DNA of 64,000 nt from Trichosphaerium sp. ATCC 40318. Taxonomy: Eukaryota; Discosea; Flabellinia; Trichosidae. Below are positions 11,061 to 22,083 of this stretch, piece by piece. The stretch is from assembly GCA_038496445.1 (NCBI GenBank), contig JALMLS010000225.1:1-64000 (forward strand), read 5' to 3'. Position 1 is the stretch's first letter, and each line of letters begins with the position of its first letter. The notes beneath the pieces are model-generated. The model saw only the letters and a list, made by a program, of their open reading frames with translations, ran no database searches and was not told where the DNA came from. The position numbers and the translations under genes were made by a program.

Positions 11061-11754
11061 AACCAATTAAAGGTTCTCTACTATCAAAGTTTATACCTAT
11101 TGAGATGGATAGTTAAATAGATATGAACGTCATTGTCAATAACAACGACACTTGGACATTCGATCTTTTGTGGCTCTAGCTAGCCACGACTGATTTTATT
11201 CTAACAAGTGAAATATCAAATGTTTGTCGCTTCTGCCATTTAGTCCTCGATGTTGACCATCTCGTTCAGGATCCAACAGACGCTGGAAACGTTTCTACAT
11301 GTTCATTTAAAACTTTGTTATTTTCAAGAGCTGAAGCTCGTAGTATGCAGTCTGTTTAATTCCGTTGTCTTCCACGCTTGTCGAGGATAGAATAAGTCTG
11401 CTGGGCATAGATGCCTTTTATCACAGTTTTTGTACTATTACGTAAATATGCCTTTAGTGCTAAATGTGTGAAACATTACCAAGGTTTTAACCAGCAATAA
11501 AAGCGTCTCATAACTTAAAGCAGTCAAACCTGCAAGGTGGAAGTACAATTTTGATTTTTTGATATTTGTGGATGTTGGCTTTGAGACGTTTTTACTCACT
11601 CAAGAACCATCATACACTTAAGTTGCTAGATGCTCCATGTATATATATACATGCTATACTTATTTTTTGTACTCACACCCTTAAAAAGACAACGGTACTA
11701 TTATGTCTTTTTTGCAAAACTTCTCGTATAGGCCGTTGAGTTTAGAGCCTTGCA
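11061..11754. other. Gene-free stretch between pseudogene pieces
   Basis: No convincing open frame with splice signals was found on either strand. It probably holds eroded sequence of the F-box/MORN-type gene whose recognisable ends flank it, plus a short AT-dinucleotide run (tatatatatac near 11,640). The DNA between 10,740 and 10,985 is likewise without a recognised gene. Confidence 0.4.
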
Positions 11755-12194
11755 TTAGCGCTTTTTTAACAACGTTGTCCTTGCTATTGTATTGTTTACC
11801 TCTTCCAGGACTCTGTGCTGTTTCCAAGTGCCTTGTTTCAACATGTCAACATTAAATCTATCTGTTCTTTTTGACAACAATGGCATTTTTTGATACACTT
11901 CGAAGTCTAAATCCATAATATCGAGCTGTAGCTCGATTGGAAGCTCTACCAAAGTGGGAGCGAATACTGTAATCGAGGAGTGCAATAATCCATGCCTCCA
12001 AACCTCCCGTTTTACTACAATGTAGTGATTGGTTGTAGGATCAATCTGCATCACTCTAAATTGGACCCACTCCCCGTCTTTCCTCAGCTTGTAATCGAAC
12101 CTTGTTGCCATGGCTGCAGCTTTAGACAGCACTTGAGAGAAATCTCCGCATCGAAATCGATCATTTTTTGTAGCACGTTTGGTGGAAATCCCAT
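11755..12194 (-). pseudogene. Double F-box ORF, frameshifted, probably a broken F-box/MORN-family gene
   Basis: From ATG 12194 (minus strand) the frame reads MGFPPNVLQKMIDFDAEISLK, an F-box-like start resembling IPRDIQRYLCTFDAEIF of the gene at 61,241. One base must be skipped near 12,128-12,134 to continue into LSKAAAMATRFDYKLRKDGEW, equivalent to VSKQAAINTHYNSDLRRNGIW of that gene. A second, degenerate F-box follows (LPIELQLDIMDLDFEVYQKMPLLSK, split over about 25 residues) and again a K.GTWK motif. So the unit 'F-box plus first repeat' seems duplicated in tandem. The frameshift and the missing repeat array suggest a pseudogene; a truncated product from a downstream ATG cannot be excluded. 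Confidence 0.6.
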
Positions 12195-12611
12195 CAACTG
12201 TGGTGCCTGTCGGTGCTCAGTAGTTGCTTTTTTAGCCTATTTACCGTTGATTAGAACAAAACAAACCCGTTTGAAAGCTGAGAGAGTATTTTAGCGTACG
12301 ATAATCCTTTTTGAAGCCATATGTGTTTGCAAGGCGTCTTTGAAGATTTCAAGACGTGTTGCAACAGTAGAAGGTAAAGTAAAATTATGAAACTAATCAA
12401 GCTATCAATCACATTAATTCTTTTAACAATCAGGAACAGCTTTGACTGGTTATTGAAGTCGGCTAGAAATCCGAATCTCTCGAAGACTTCTGTTGTCTTA
12501 CACTCTTTACTCTTTTGGGCTTACGAAAATAAGTCTTTGGCGAAAACATTAACCAAATTCACAAAAAGTCGCTTCCCGCAATTTACTGCGTAGCTTCGTA
12601 CAACACCTACA
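12195..12611. other. Intergenic region upstream of PI-PLC
   Basis: Spacer between the broken F-box gene (minus strand) and the PI-PLC start. A 68-codon plus-strand frame at 12,387-12,593 lacks homology, family motifs or flanking splice signals and I treat it as chance. The promoter of the PLC gene should lie here, but no defined element is recognised. Confidence 0.4.
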
Positions 12612-15600
12612 ATGGCGGATGAAAGTACAATAGAGCTTACGGTACGTTGTTTCCGTTTGCCTCCGTTTTTCACCTTATTTGCAATAAGGTTACTATACGT
12701 GAGGCTGAGTCGTTACCAGCGAAGGACTTGAACGGTTACTCTGATCCTTACGTCGTTTGTTACACTACGAATTCGGGAGACAAAGATGCCAAAAAGTCGA
12801 AGAAGTTTAAAACTGAGGTCATTGAGCGTACACTAAGCCCTGTGTGGGATGGTACTAGTGATTAGACTTCTAATTTGTTTAATTAACTTGTTGAGCGTTT
12901 AGGTACAAAAAACAACGTTTACCAAGCGTTCATTACTCCTGTACGTTACTTTTATAGAAAATCAACAAACAGTGTCACACAAACTAACAAAACTAGCTTC
13001 ATACGCTTCATATTCAAATCTACGACAAAGACACGATAGGCTCGGATGAGTATATCGGAGGTACACATAATATAACCTAAATGACAACCTAACTTTCAAA
13101 AAAGGTATCATATGGGAGTACGACGATCTTCTCAAATTGAAAGCTGGTTCACGTTGGTATGCACTTCACGAATGGAAGAAAAAGGCTAAAAAGGTACAAT
13201 ACAACGTCTCTGGTGGGATGGAGTGTTTGAAAGATTCGCTTGCGCTAACAGATGGTAGGGTAGACAACTGGAAGGTAAACTCCGTTTACGTCTTGATGGC
13301 GTCGGCCCAAGAAAGTCAAATTGGGCTGCATCCTCCGTACGATACTCATTACTGTTGTATTCATTATCTTATATCATCTTAGAGCGAACCATTCAGCTTA
13401 GAGCAGGTGTGCAACATTCCTGATATTTGACTTTTTTTGCAATTTAGATGATTTATTTTGACTTTGTTTGTTCTAGCTCGTTGCTACTGGTAAACTAGAC
13501 GTCAATAAAAAGATGGTACAGTTCTTAGCCAGTGATTAAAACTTACTTTACTGTTTTTTTAAGAAACTATCACAAGTGAAGAAGACTTTACAAAGGTTGA
13601 ACTTAAAGATGATTAAAGGCGAATTCAAAGCTCAATTTGAGGTTCCAACAGAATGACAAATGTACCCGTTAATATTACGTATTAGGAAGCTGATACCGAT
13701 GGAAGTGGAGCTTTGGATTTCGGTGAACTTCAAACACTATACAAACGTTTAACTGTAATTTCTTCATTTTTTTGTAAAAGTCTGATTGTGTTACTGTTTA
13801 GGTTCGTGTTGGCATGTCTGCTATCTTTAATAAGTTGACAGGCAAACATGCTGCACTATCTACAAAAGCGTTTTTAGAGTTCTTGGTTAATGAGCAAGGT
13901 GTAAGTCACACGTTTTTTTGAAATGGTGTTTTCGTTTTTTTGACACATTGCAGATGTCAAAAATGACACTTGAAAAAGCAAAAAAGATCGTAAAGAAGTA
14001 TTCAACTGGAACAAGTAAAAGGTACTACTACAAGTATAATAGGAAGCTCTGTATGTTGTTAATATATTGTTAAACTCATAGGCTTTGTGTGGATGGTTTC
14101 CAGGCGTTTATGACTTCAAAGGATAATGACATTCATAAGCCTAAAACAAAGAAATTGCACATGCCAGTATGCTTTCTCTCTGTTTGCTTGTAATTTTTCT
14201 TCTCTTACTTACACAAAAACCAAGATGGACAGGCCAATTAGCGAGTACTGGATCGATTCTTCGCACAATACTTATCTTATTGGACACCAATTGCGTACGT
14301 TTCGCAAAAATAGGCATTCTGTAGACACGCGCTTTAGATGGTAAGAGTTCAACAAAGGCTTATATTAGCGCCCTTTTACGTGGATGTAGATGTGTAGAGT
14401 GTAAGTTTGGTCTTGGTTTGTACCTTAACTTACACTTACACCGTAGTGGATGTTTGGGATGGCGATAAAGAGCCGATGGTAACTCACGGACATACTTTCG
14501 TATCGGATATAAAATTCCGGGATTGTTGCAAAGCTATTTCTGAGAACGCCTTTACTACTTCAGAGTACGTTATTGCGTTTTATGACAACTTGGAAGAATG
14601 ATGTATATAAATTCATTTTCTAAGGTACCCTGTGATTCTATCACTTGAGGTTCATTGTCACGAATCTGGGCAAGAAGATATGGCAAAGATTATGACGTCA
14701 GTTTTCGGCAAGCAGCTTGCTAGTGATTATATCAAGGGTAAGTTCAATATATCAACGGTTAAATGTTTAAGAATAATCTTTGTTCTTCAGATGGTAAAGT
14801 ACCAACACCAGAGAGTTTGAAAAATAAGATTCTCATTAAAGCCAAACGCCCTGACATTCTCAGTGGCACTGATAAAGTACACTGTCTTCATATAACATGC
14901 CTTGCGCTAACCCTTTCTCAAGTTCTTCACCGATATTGATGACTATTCTGGAGATGCAAATGTACGCAGACAGGGCTTTTTTGACCTTTTATAATTTGTA
15001 ACAAGCTTTATCAAGGATGTCCGTCAAAAAGTTGACGACGCAGTTCAAGACATTAAAAATATCCAAAAGCTTATGCCTAAGACAATCAATACTTCTCTAG
15101 GTTCACTAGTGCGAAGTACGTTGTTTTTAGCACATATTTACCCATTTTGTTGTTTTGTAGAGGTTGGCTACTAACACGTTTGCTTCTAGTCCCAGCTGTG
15201 CCTTTCAAGAACTATAAATACTCTGCCAGTGCGTCTAATATTGTATGTTTCTGTACTTATAGTATCCCCTTTTAGAGGAACAAGCTAAGCCGTATATGAT
15301 TACTAGTTTCGCAGAAGGAAAAGCTACCGATATGATTGCACAAAAACAGTTTGTGCCGTAAGTCTTTGTTCTTTAGTTACTTTTTGTTTTCTGTGCTCAG
15401 ACTCGATTTTTAGGTGGTCCCAGACTCAAATGTCTCGTATATATCCTAAAGGCACACGTATTGGAAGCTCTAACTATGGACCAGTTCCATACTGGGCCTC
15501 TGGGTGCCAAATTGTAGCCTTGTATGTCCTCTGTATTATCTTTTTGTACTCATTTTTTATCCAGAAATTATCAAACTTCTAGCCAACCTATGTGGGAAAA

Positions 15601-16454
15601 TGTACGTTAAAACAGCAAGACAAAAAATTAAGCGTAAATACTAAAGAGTCGAACTTAGGAAGGCAGATTCCAAGTGAACAATAGAACAGGGTACGCCTTT
15701 CAGTCTTTTTTTTTCTAAACAGACTCTATTTGCTGATATTCTGTTCAGTTATATTCTCAAACCTAAATTCTTGCTCGATTGTGAAAAACCATTGACACAT
15801 AGATCAATAAAGAGAACAAAGTTACTGAAAGTAACGGTGAGTATCAAGCGTATTCTTTTTTTTAGAATGACCTGTTCTCATTTCTTTCTTGTTTTAGGTT
15901 ATTGATGGTTTTAAGCTTCCAAAGGTTTGTCTCAATATTTTCCTGTTAACTGCGTAACAAAAACTTATTTATAACGACAGGAGCATAGCCAAGTGAACAA
16001 AAGTACACATGTTGTTGATCCGTATGTTCGTGTTGCTGTTTCTGGTCCAAAACACAAATCAGACGACAAAACTGAAGTTATCAGGATGAATGGCTTTAAC
16101 CCTGAAGTACACGCTCATTTCCTTTTGTTCAAAATAAACACCAATATCAATAACAAAATTTTTTAGTGGAACAAGCAGATGACGTTCAAAATCGCTAAAC
16201 AACTGGGTACGTGTTTACATTTTTGTGTCTTTTCTCAACTTGACTTGTTAATTTTATCTGTAGTGCTTAGTATGATCACTTTTTCTGTTTGGGATTCTGA
16301 TAACTACGCTACTGATGACTTACTCGGATATTATTCATTGTCGTGTGATAACCTGAGAACTGGGTATCGTACAATAACACTAAAAGATAGCAAGGGAAAA
16401 TTACTTCCTTCTGCTGTTATCTTTGTGCACATTGAAATCACAGACAGAGCATAG
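12612..16454 (+). CDS. Phosphoinositide-specific phospholipase C with C2 domains at both ends
   Basis: Hydrolyses PIP2 to IP3 and diacylglycerol at the membrane. Start ATG 12612 ([10 protein letters not shown]). Visible modules in order: an N-terminal C2 domain ([20 protein letters not shown] with calcium-loop aspartates, then [14 protein letters not shown]); an EF-hand loop [12 protein letters not shown] (13,690-13,730); catalytic X box with [16 protein letters not shown] and THGHT carrying the two catalytic histidines; [12 protein letters not shown] box with [21 protein letters not shown] and [12 protein letters not shown]; and a C-terminal C2 domain ([30 protein letters not shown]). I see no PH domain; the N-terminal C2 takes its place, which is not the standard PLC-delta layout. 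Around 20 exons with small introns, many with GTACNN donors; some junctions in 13.4-13.7 and 15.0-15.3 kb are uncertain. Confidence 0.93.
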
Positions 16455-16972
16455 TATCCCTCCTAGTTGCTGTTATCTCGCAACTTTCATATTATTGTAA
16501 CCATATAAACTAAGGGTGTGGTAGCTCCGATATTACCATGCCAATGAAGTTACAAAACAGCTAGATTAGTGGTGTACAGTTACTATAAAAAAAAATTTTT
16601 GATTGCTATTTATCAGCCTTAATTTTTCGAAAATCATACCCAAAGCATCGAGTCCATTTTGCGAATTAACATAGTAGGGAAAACTGTTGGCAACAAACTC
16701 GTTATTGCATTGAAATACAGTGTTTAACAACTTGTACAACACAAATATAGTTTTGGCAAGTTTTGTATCAAACCCGAAACAAGGCATCGCTGAGTTCCAC
16801 GAAACAACTTTTTGTGCGGCACAACTACATGGTTAAGAAACCGTCAATACATCTCGTTATTTGTTATACAACAATGTGATAGCTAGTGCTAAACGACACG
16901 AGTCTGGCGCGTGCTTTCAATAAGTTATCCATACTCACATGACTTAAACCAAATAGCAACAGTCAATCAGCA
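16455..16972. other. Upstream region of the 17-kb F-box-like gene
   Basis: No gene seen. The part from about 16,795 to 16,950 is duplicated in inverted orientation at 9,400-9,580, where it precedes a deleted copy of the downstream gene. Its preservation there indicates that promoter and gene moved together. Confidence 0.5.
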
Positions 16973-17848
16973 ATGGAGCACAACACCGCAAAGCGGACAT
17001 GCCCGTCGATATTGAACACGTCTATGAACAAACAACTCCCAACAGAGATCATAATGTGTATTTTGGAATACAATACCAACAAGGCGTCTATTTATACGTA
17101 TTTAACGCTTTCTAAGCAATACGAACAGTTTATCAAATCACGTGTGCCATATTGGAGACATATGTACATCTCTGTGTACATCGCGGCCTACAACAAGGGT
17201 GGCTACATTTGTAACAATGGTATCTGGGATTTTTTTGAAGACTTTGAAATACTTGGAGATGAGGACGTTTTCAAAGTAGCGGCTACTGGCGAGTACGAGA
17301 TAAGTCCTGATGTGTGTGTGGCTTTAGAGGAAGGACAGCTTTGGATAGAAGGTGATTTAAAGTGCTGGAAGGAAAGATGCGATAATCAGAAGATAGCTAC
17401 GTCACTTGCTGATCATTTGGATGGATATGAATTCCCCTTCTACAACGAGAGTGATGTACCAAAGTTTATGCCATTTTATGTTTGTTTAAAACAGGATGAC
17501 AAGGAAGAACATGCAATGTTGAACATTTTCAAGAGATTCACGTTCGTAGATGATGACGACATAGAGAACTTTAATGAAATAGACTTGAAAACATTCTCAG
17601 AACACGTAGAAAATCCTGAGGTTTTTAAGAGTCTCAAAGAAGTTGTAGAAAAAAAGATGTGGGGATTTGAAAAACTCACCTGTCTTGAGTACGATAGTGC
17701 AGATATTAGGTGGTATCTTGTTCATAGTATATCACCTATATCAAGGGCAGTTATAGGTGTTTTTCTTGTTCAGGACAATTCGTGTGGTGCTGGTCCTTGG
17801 AACGAATACTACCTGCAAAAGAAGAAAAATGGATGGAAGCCTACCTGA
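16973..17848 (+). CDS. F-box-like protein with unrecognised C-terminal domain
   Basis: Single-exon frame of 291 codons. Residues about 23-58 (LPTEIIMCILEYNTNKASIYTYLTLSKQYEQF, split motif) look like a divergent F-box: LPTEI start, then a second helix ending in a bulky residue. The C-terminal 230 residues are acidic, with aromatic and tryptophan-rich patches (WDFFEDFEILGDED, MWGFEKLTCLEYDSADIRWYLV, GAGPWNEYYLQ), somewhat reminiscent of SMI1/KNR4-like or other globular scaffold folds, but I cannot assign one. A deleted, inverted relic of this locus exists at 9,270-9,580, so this gene belongs to the mobile F-box set of the window. Likely role by analogy: SCF substrate adaptor. Confidence 0.75.
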   Translation: MEHNTAKRTCPSILNTSMNKQLPTEIIMCILEYNTNKASIYTYLTLSKQYEQFIKSRVPYWRHMYISVYIAAYNKGGYICNNGIWDFFEDFEILGDEDVFKVAATGEYEISPDVCVALEEGQLWIEGDLKCWKERCDNQKIATSLADHLDGYEFPFYNESDVPKFMPFYVCLKQDDKEEHAMLNIFKRFTFVDDDDIENFNEIDLKTFSEHVENPEVFKSLKEVVEKKMWGFEKLTCLEYDSADIRWYLVHSISPISRAVIGVFLVQDNSCGAGPWNEYYLQKKKNGWKPT

Positions 17849-18503
17849 GAAAATAACTAACATTGATGTAATAAGAGTCACATGATAGATTAGTTCAATA
17901 AAAACCAACATTTTACTTGTCTTAAGCAAAGAATATACAAATTGTAGATAATTTACAGTTTTGGAAGAGAACTGCAATTATCTGAAGCAAAAACTGACTT
18001 GATAGAGTTTTTTAGGGCTAAATTTGCAAATTGTGTTATGTACTGGATCCTATTGAAAAGCGCGATTTCAGGTTATAAAACGATTTAATGCTCTGAAGAC
18101 TGGGTGGTGGAGTATCACGGATCCGGAAAACGTTCAAATTTCAATATTGAGCTCAGAGCTTAAGTATTCTTTAAGTTCTTAGCTTATGATTGTTTTTTTC
18201 GCTAGAACGATAATTATTTTAAGCCTCCTCCATATAACCAAACGCACCCTGAGTTCGCATTTGCTCCGAGACCGACGATGTATCAATTTACATCAAAAAT
18301 AATATGAATATGGGAATCGCAGAGTTTAAAAGAAGAACATGTGATAAAAAAACTATCAAAAGTACAATCCCATTTTATTCTCAATTTATATGAACAGCAA
18401 CGAAAATAAACAACTATGTCTATCACCTGTTTGTAATCTCGATTCAGTCAAGCACTATGTCTACAGTTTGATCGTCATTAGTATCTGTATAATATGAAGT
18501 TCT
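17849..18503. other. Convergent intergenic region
   Basis: Spacer of about 650 bp between convergent genes. Both should end here, and AATAAA appears near 17,896 on the plus strand as a possible polyadenylation signal. I see no further gene or repeat. Confidence 0.4.
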
Positions 18504-19637
18504 TTATATATGCACTGTAGTCCCCTTTAAAGTTTCAACCCCTTTTCTTGTAACACGACTATTATATGCGCAAATATTGGATGCACCAGCCAGTGCTGTT
18601 ATGCCTTCATCTGTTACTGAAGTGTTATCGAGGTAAATGGTATGAACTCCAGCAAGCGCTTTAACGCCTACATCTGTTACTGAAGTGTTATTGAGGTAAA
18701 TACTATGAACTCCAGCGAGTGGTATGACACCTTCGTCTGTTATTGAAGTGTTGCCAAGGAAAATAGTATGAACCCCAGCGAGAGCTTTGACACCTTCATC
18801 TGTTACTGAAGTGTTGCCAAGGGAAATAGTATGAACCCCTGCAAGTGCACCAACACCTTCATCAGTTACTAAAGTATTATTGAGGAAAATAGTATGAACA
18901 CCTCTCAGCGCTTTGACACCTTCATCTGTTACTGAAGTATTGCCAAGGGAAATAGTATGAACCCCTGCAAGTGCACCAACACCTTCATCTGTTACTGACG
19001 TATTGTCAAGTATAATAGTATGAACACCTTTCAGCGCTTTGACGCCTTCACCAGTTACTGAAGTGTTGCCAAGGTCGATGGCATGGACACCAGCAAGTGC
19101 TTCAATGCCTTCATCAGTCACTGAAGTGTAGCCAAGGTGAATATCATGAACTCCAGCGAGTACTTTAACACCTTCGTCTGTTACTTGAGTTCTCCAGAGG
19201 CTAATACTATGAACTCCAGCAAGTGCTTTGACACCTTCATCTGTTACTGAAGTGTTGCCAAGGTGAATAGTATGAACCCCAGCGAGAGCTTTGACACCTT
19301 CATCAGTCACTGAAGTGTTGTCAAGGTGAATGGTACAAGCACCAGCAAATTGTTTGATAATATTGTCATCAACACCAAGTGCAAAGGATATTGTTGTATA
19401 TTTCAGAATACCAGGGTGTTTTACAGCTGATTTTGCTTGTCCTAATGTTCTAATCATAATGGCGTGGTATCCAACAACCTCATGAATGACAGAAGCAAGG
19501 AGATGACACGTTTGACAAGCATTAAAGCGTGATTTGGTTGTATGACGCAAAATATGTGCTAATATCTCTGTAGGCAGTCGCAATAAGCTTGTACTGGAGA
19601 TACTATCGATTTTACAACGTTTTGAGGTAGAAAGCAT
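18504..19637 (-). CDS. F-box / leucine-rich-repeat protein with near-perfect repeat array
   Basis: Single exon, 377 codons. An F-box-like segment LRLPTEILAHILRHTTKSRF at residues 19-38 is followed by ASVIHEVVGYH, the same order as copy A at 7.6-9.2 kb. Then come twelve full LRRs and one partial, each 21 residues, consensus VTDEGVKALAGVHTI.LGNTS. The DNA repeats are 63 bp long and still very similar. Units 6 and 8 are identical in protein, and the corresponding DNA (near 18,817-18,866 and 18,938-18,990) differs by only a few bases, which points to a recent two-unit duplication or conversion. Variable residues cluster after the GVH.I.L strand, the expected ligand face. Inferred role: substrate adaptor of an SCF ubiquitin ligase. 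Confidence 0.9.
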   Translation of the reverse strand: MLSTSKRCKIDSISSTSLLRLPTEILAHILRHTTKSRFNACQTCHLLASVIHEVVGYHAIMIRTLGQAKSAVKHPGILKYTTISFALGVDDNIIKQFAGACTIHLDNTSVTDEGVKALAGVHTIHLGNTSVTDEGVKALAGVHSISLWRTQVTDEGVKVLAGVHDIHLGYTSVTDEGIEALAGVHAIDLGNTSVTGEGVKALKGVHTIILDNTSVTDEGVGALAGVHTISLGNTSVTDEGVKALRGVHTIFLNNTLVTDEGVGALAGVHTISLGNTSVTDEGVKALAGVHTIFLGNTSITDEGVIPLAGVHSIYLNNTSVTDVGVKALAGVHTIYLDNTSVTDEGITALAGASNICAYNSRVTRKGVETLKGTTVHI

Positions 19638-20251
19638 ACTTGTCTTGTTAGAAGGACTAGTAGTCTAATACAAACAATTTGCGGAAGCGATATTGATTAA
19701 AGATGGTTGACTAAATGAGAAAAAATAGTGTAAACTGTTCACTCAAGGCCAAGTTATCAATTTTACAAGCTATTTATTATTTAAAGTTATTACACAAACG
19801 GGAAGCAAGGTCAAATGCCATGGATAGATGCCATTTGACTGGGTACAAATATACACGACACCAGCGCACTATTATCGTATGTGCACATTAGAGCAAACGT
19901 CATTTTAGAAAGGGAAGAGGAAGTATATTTTGGAGAATTGCAGGTGAGGTAAGCACATACGCACGTGGATTTTACTTCCCACACTTAGCGTTGCTCAATT
20001 CACATCAATCTCGAATACACTAAACAAGCAAGAAATACTTGCTAAATCAAATGGTCAGCTGCTAAAAACCAAGCAACATTCCTACTTCTCAGCTACGTGA
20101 TTATATGGGCTCAAAAGAAAGTACATGAAATACCTTCAAGATGTTGTGTTACGTTATACAACTTAAATTAGTGGTAAAAAGAACAATTAAGAGAAAGTAA
20201 TGTAGCTTGTATTTGATCTGATACAATGTATAAAATTAACGGCGAAGCAAT
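19638..20251. other. Intergenic region, no gene recognised
   Basis: About 610 bp upstream of the F-box/LRR gene and downstream of the secreted-protein gene, both on the minus strand. It contains one CACGTG palindrome near 19,971. No frame with family features or paired splice sites was found. Confidence 0.4.
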
Positions 20252-21503
20252 CTAATTCTGTCTTGTTGTTGACCAATTGATCTCTTCCTTTAAAATCACG
20301 TGAGTAAAAAAAAAGTGCACTCCTTTTCATTGTCGTACTTGGTGACACATGGAGTTGAAGGATCAGGTAGATTGTATCCAGGATAAAAGGCACCTTGATG
20401 AGAACCGGGAGACTCAGGGAAGTAATCTCGAGCACCTAATATGTGGTTAAATCAAAACTGTGCGGTTTTTTTTGGTTAATCTTACCTCCCATCAAAGCCA
20501 CAGAAAAAAACCCCATACTATTTTCAACATACAACAAATTTTCATCAATACGATCAATTATTACAGCTGCAGGATTGATTGCACTACCAATATTCGTAAC
20601 TGTGGTGAGGTCTAGCTGACAAGGAGCTGCGCCTAGATCCGCTGTAGGAAATGAAGCGATTCTACCCATCATACTGTCATCCTCATATAAAACATACGAT
20701 GTACCAGGAGCAATCTCAACTAAACAATTCATTGTTAAGGAGGCAAAGGTTTAAGTCAACAAACAAAAAATATACAACTTCATTTACCACTGCTAGGTTG
20801 ACCACCTGTCATTGCACATGAATCAGTAGTAGTAATCATACATGGATCCATTGAAGTATCAATAACGTTGGTGTAAAAGCACTCTCCATCGTAAGTAATA
20901 AAAGTTGTTTCATCGATGAATCCACCAACTGAAGTCAAACCCAGAAGATCACTACGTCTTATTGTGGCCGAACATAATAAAGTATTATCCTGCGATTTTA
21001 CTTGAATTATATCTGCGCTTACGTCTATCAATAGAATGAAAGATCCATCAACAGCAGGAACTGCATAAAAAACCGGTTAGACTAACTAACTAGTACGGTG
21101 AACTACCAGCGCTAACGCCACTTATCAAAGTAGCGTATTATTACCGGAGACCGTTTTGGAAAACAAAGAAACGGTACGGCCTTGGCAAAACTTCGTACAT
21201 AAAAGAGGGAATGAAATGCCAGCATAGGAAAAAGTTACGCCAAAATCTGCATCTACAGAAGAAAATTAGTAGCTATTAATCACGTGCTTGAGATTTTTGC
21301 TTTAGTTAATACTTTATGTTTTGGACAGCCTTATAAATATGAAAAGTAAGTGTACCATTTCCGAACATTGTATCTGTTTCCCTTACATTTACCGCCATTG
21401 CTTGAACATCTGGATAGATATGAGCTACTGGTCTAGTCTGACAGGCAGCTAGGGTGGCTATAAGTGCCAACACAAGTAATCTCGAGTAAAGCAGCTGTGA
21501 CAT
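20252..21503 (-). CDS. Secreted protein of unknown function, about five exons
   Basis: The first exon starts at 21503 with a signal peptide (LLVLALIATLAACQT). Later exons encode GVTFSYAGISFPLL, a beta-rich segment with paired cysteines (LLCSATIRRSDL, DGECFYTNVIDTSMDPCM), CLVEIAPGTSYVLYEDD and a C-terminal exon with FPESPGSHQGAFYPGYN. The final junction has two readings: without an intron the frame stops at 20252-20254; with a GTACGA..AAAG intron near 20,285-20,340 the tail becomes KRSIGQQQDRIRLLRR. That intron contains CACGTG like many others here. No known family is recognised. The LAAC motif mimics a bacterial lipobox but is simply the end of a eukaryotic signal peptide. Its neighbour upstream is the beta-helix receptor, also exported. 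Confidence 0.7.
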
Positions 21504-22083
21504 GGAAGAACTTTGTTTTGCAGTCTCAGACTTCCACTTTTGTTCATTGAATACCGACTTAACAATTGTACTTAATCCACAATGGAAATTTATAGAAACT
21601 TGACATGTCCCGTTATTAATTAGAGTATTCTGTTATCCGTTTCTCTGCAAACTTAAGGGTACCAATACTTGAACGTAATAATAGCATCAATGAGCACTAT
21701 TGACAATGTAGTTTCCAACCAGTCTCGTAAATCTAGAAGAAAAAAAGTCAATTGGTAAAAGTACAATACATCATTTGCAACTGCCACGTAACGCTCAGTT
21801 GAACTTTCAAGTGATCAAAACGACTTGTTAAACAACGTCACCACATCTCAATAATACAGTCGGTTCTGTTGTTGGTGTAGCTTTAGGATACTTCCAAGAA
21901 TCTTTGCTGCGAAAATGTGTTTCACCTTTTTACAAAATTCCCATAGTACACTTGAGCACTTCTTTTTTTCTTATCCATATGCACATCTGACTACAATATT
22001 CTTTCCTTCAAGCCTTTTCTCTTGAAACAACGACTTTAATAAACAAGTATAAATGAATTACAAGGACAGCTCTATTGACTAAA
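21504..22083. other. Intergenic region, no gene recognised
   Basis: About 580 bp between two minus-strand genes. It should contain the 3' end of the receptor transcript and the promoter of the secreted-protein gene. No further coding exon with splice signals was identified. Confidence 0.4.

Noticed and set aside
12387-12593. 68-codon plus-strand ORF upstream of PI-PLC
   Set aside because: No motif, no homology I recognise and no splice sites; likely chance in AT-rich DNA.
21435-21503. LAAC motif resembling a bacterial lipoprotein signal
   Set aside because: The gene has introns and the context is eukaryotic; the motif is the end of an ordinary signal peptide.
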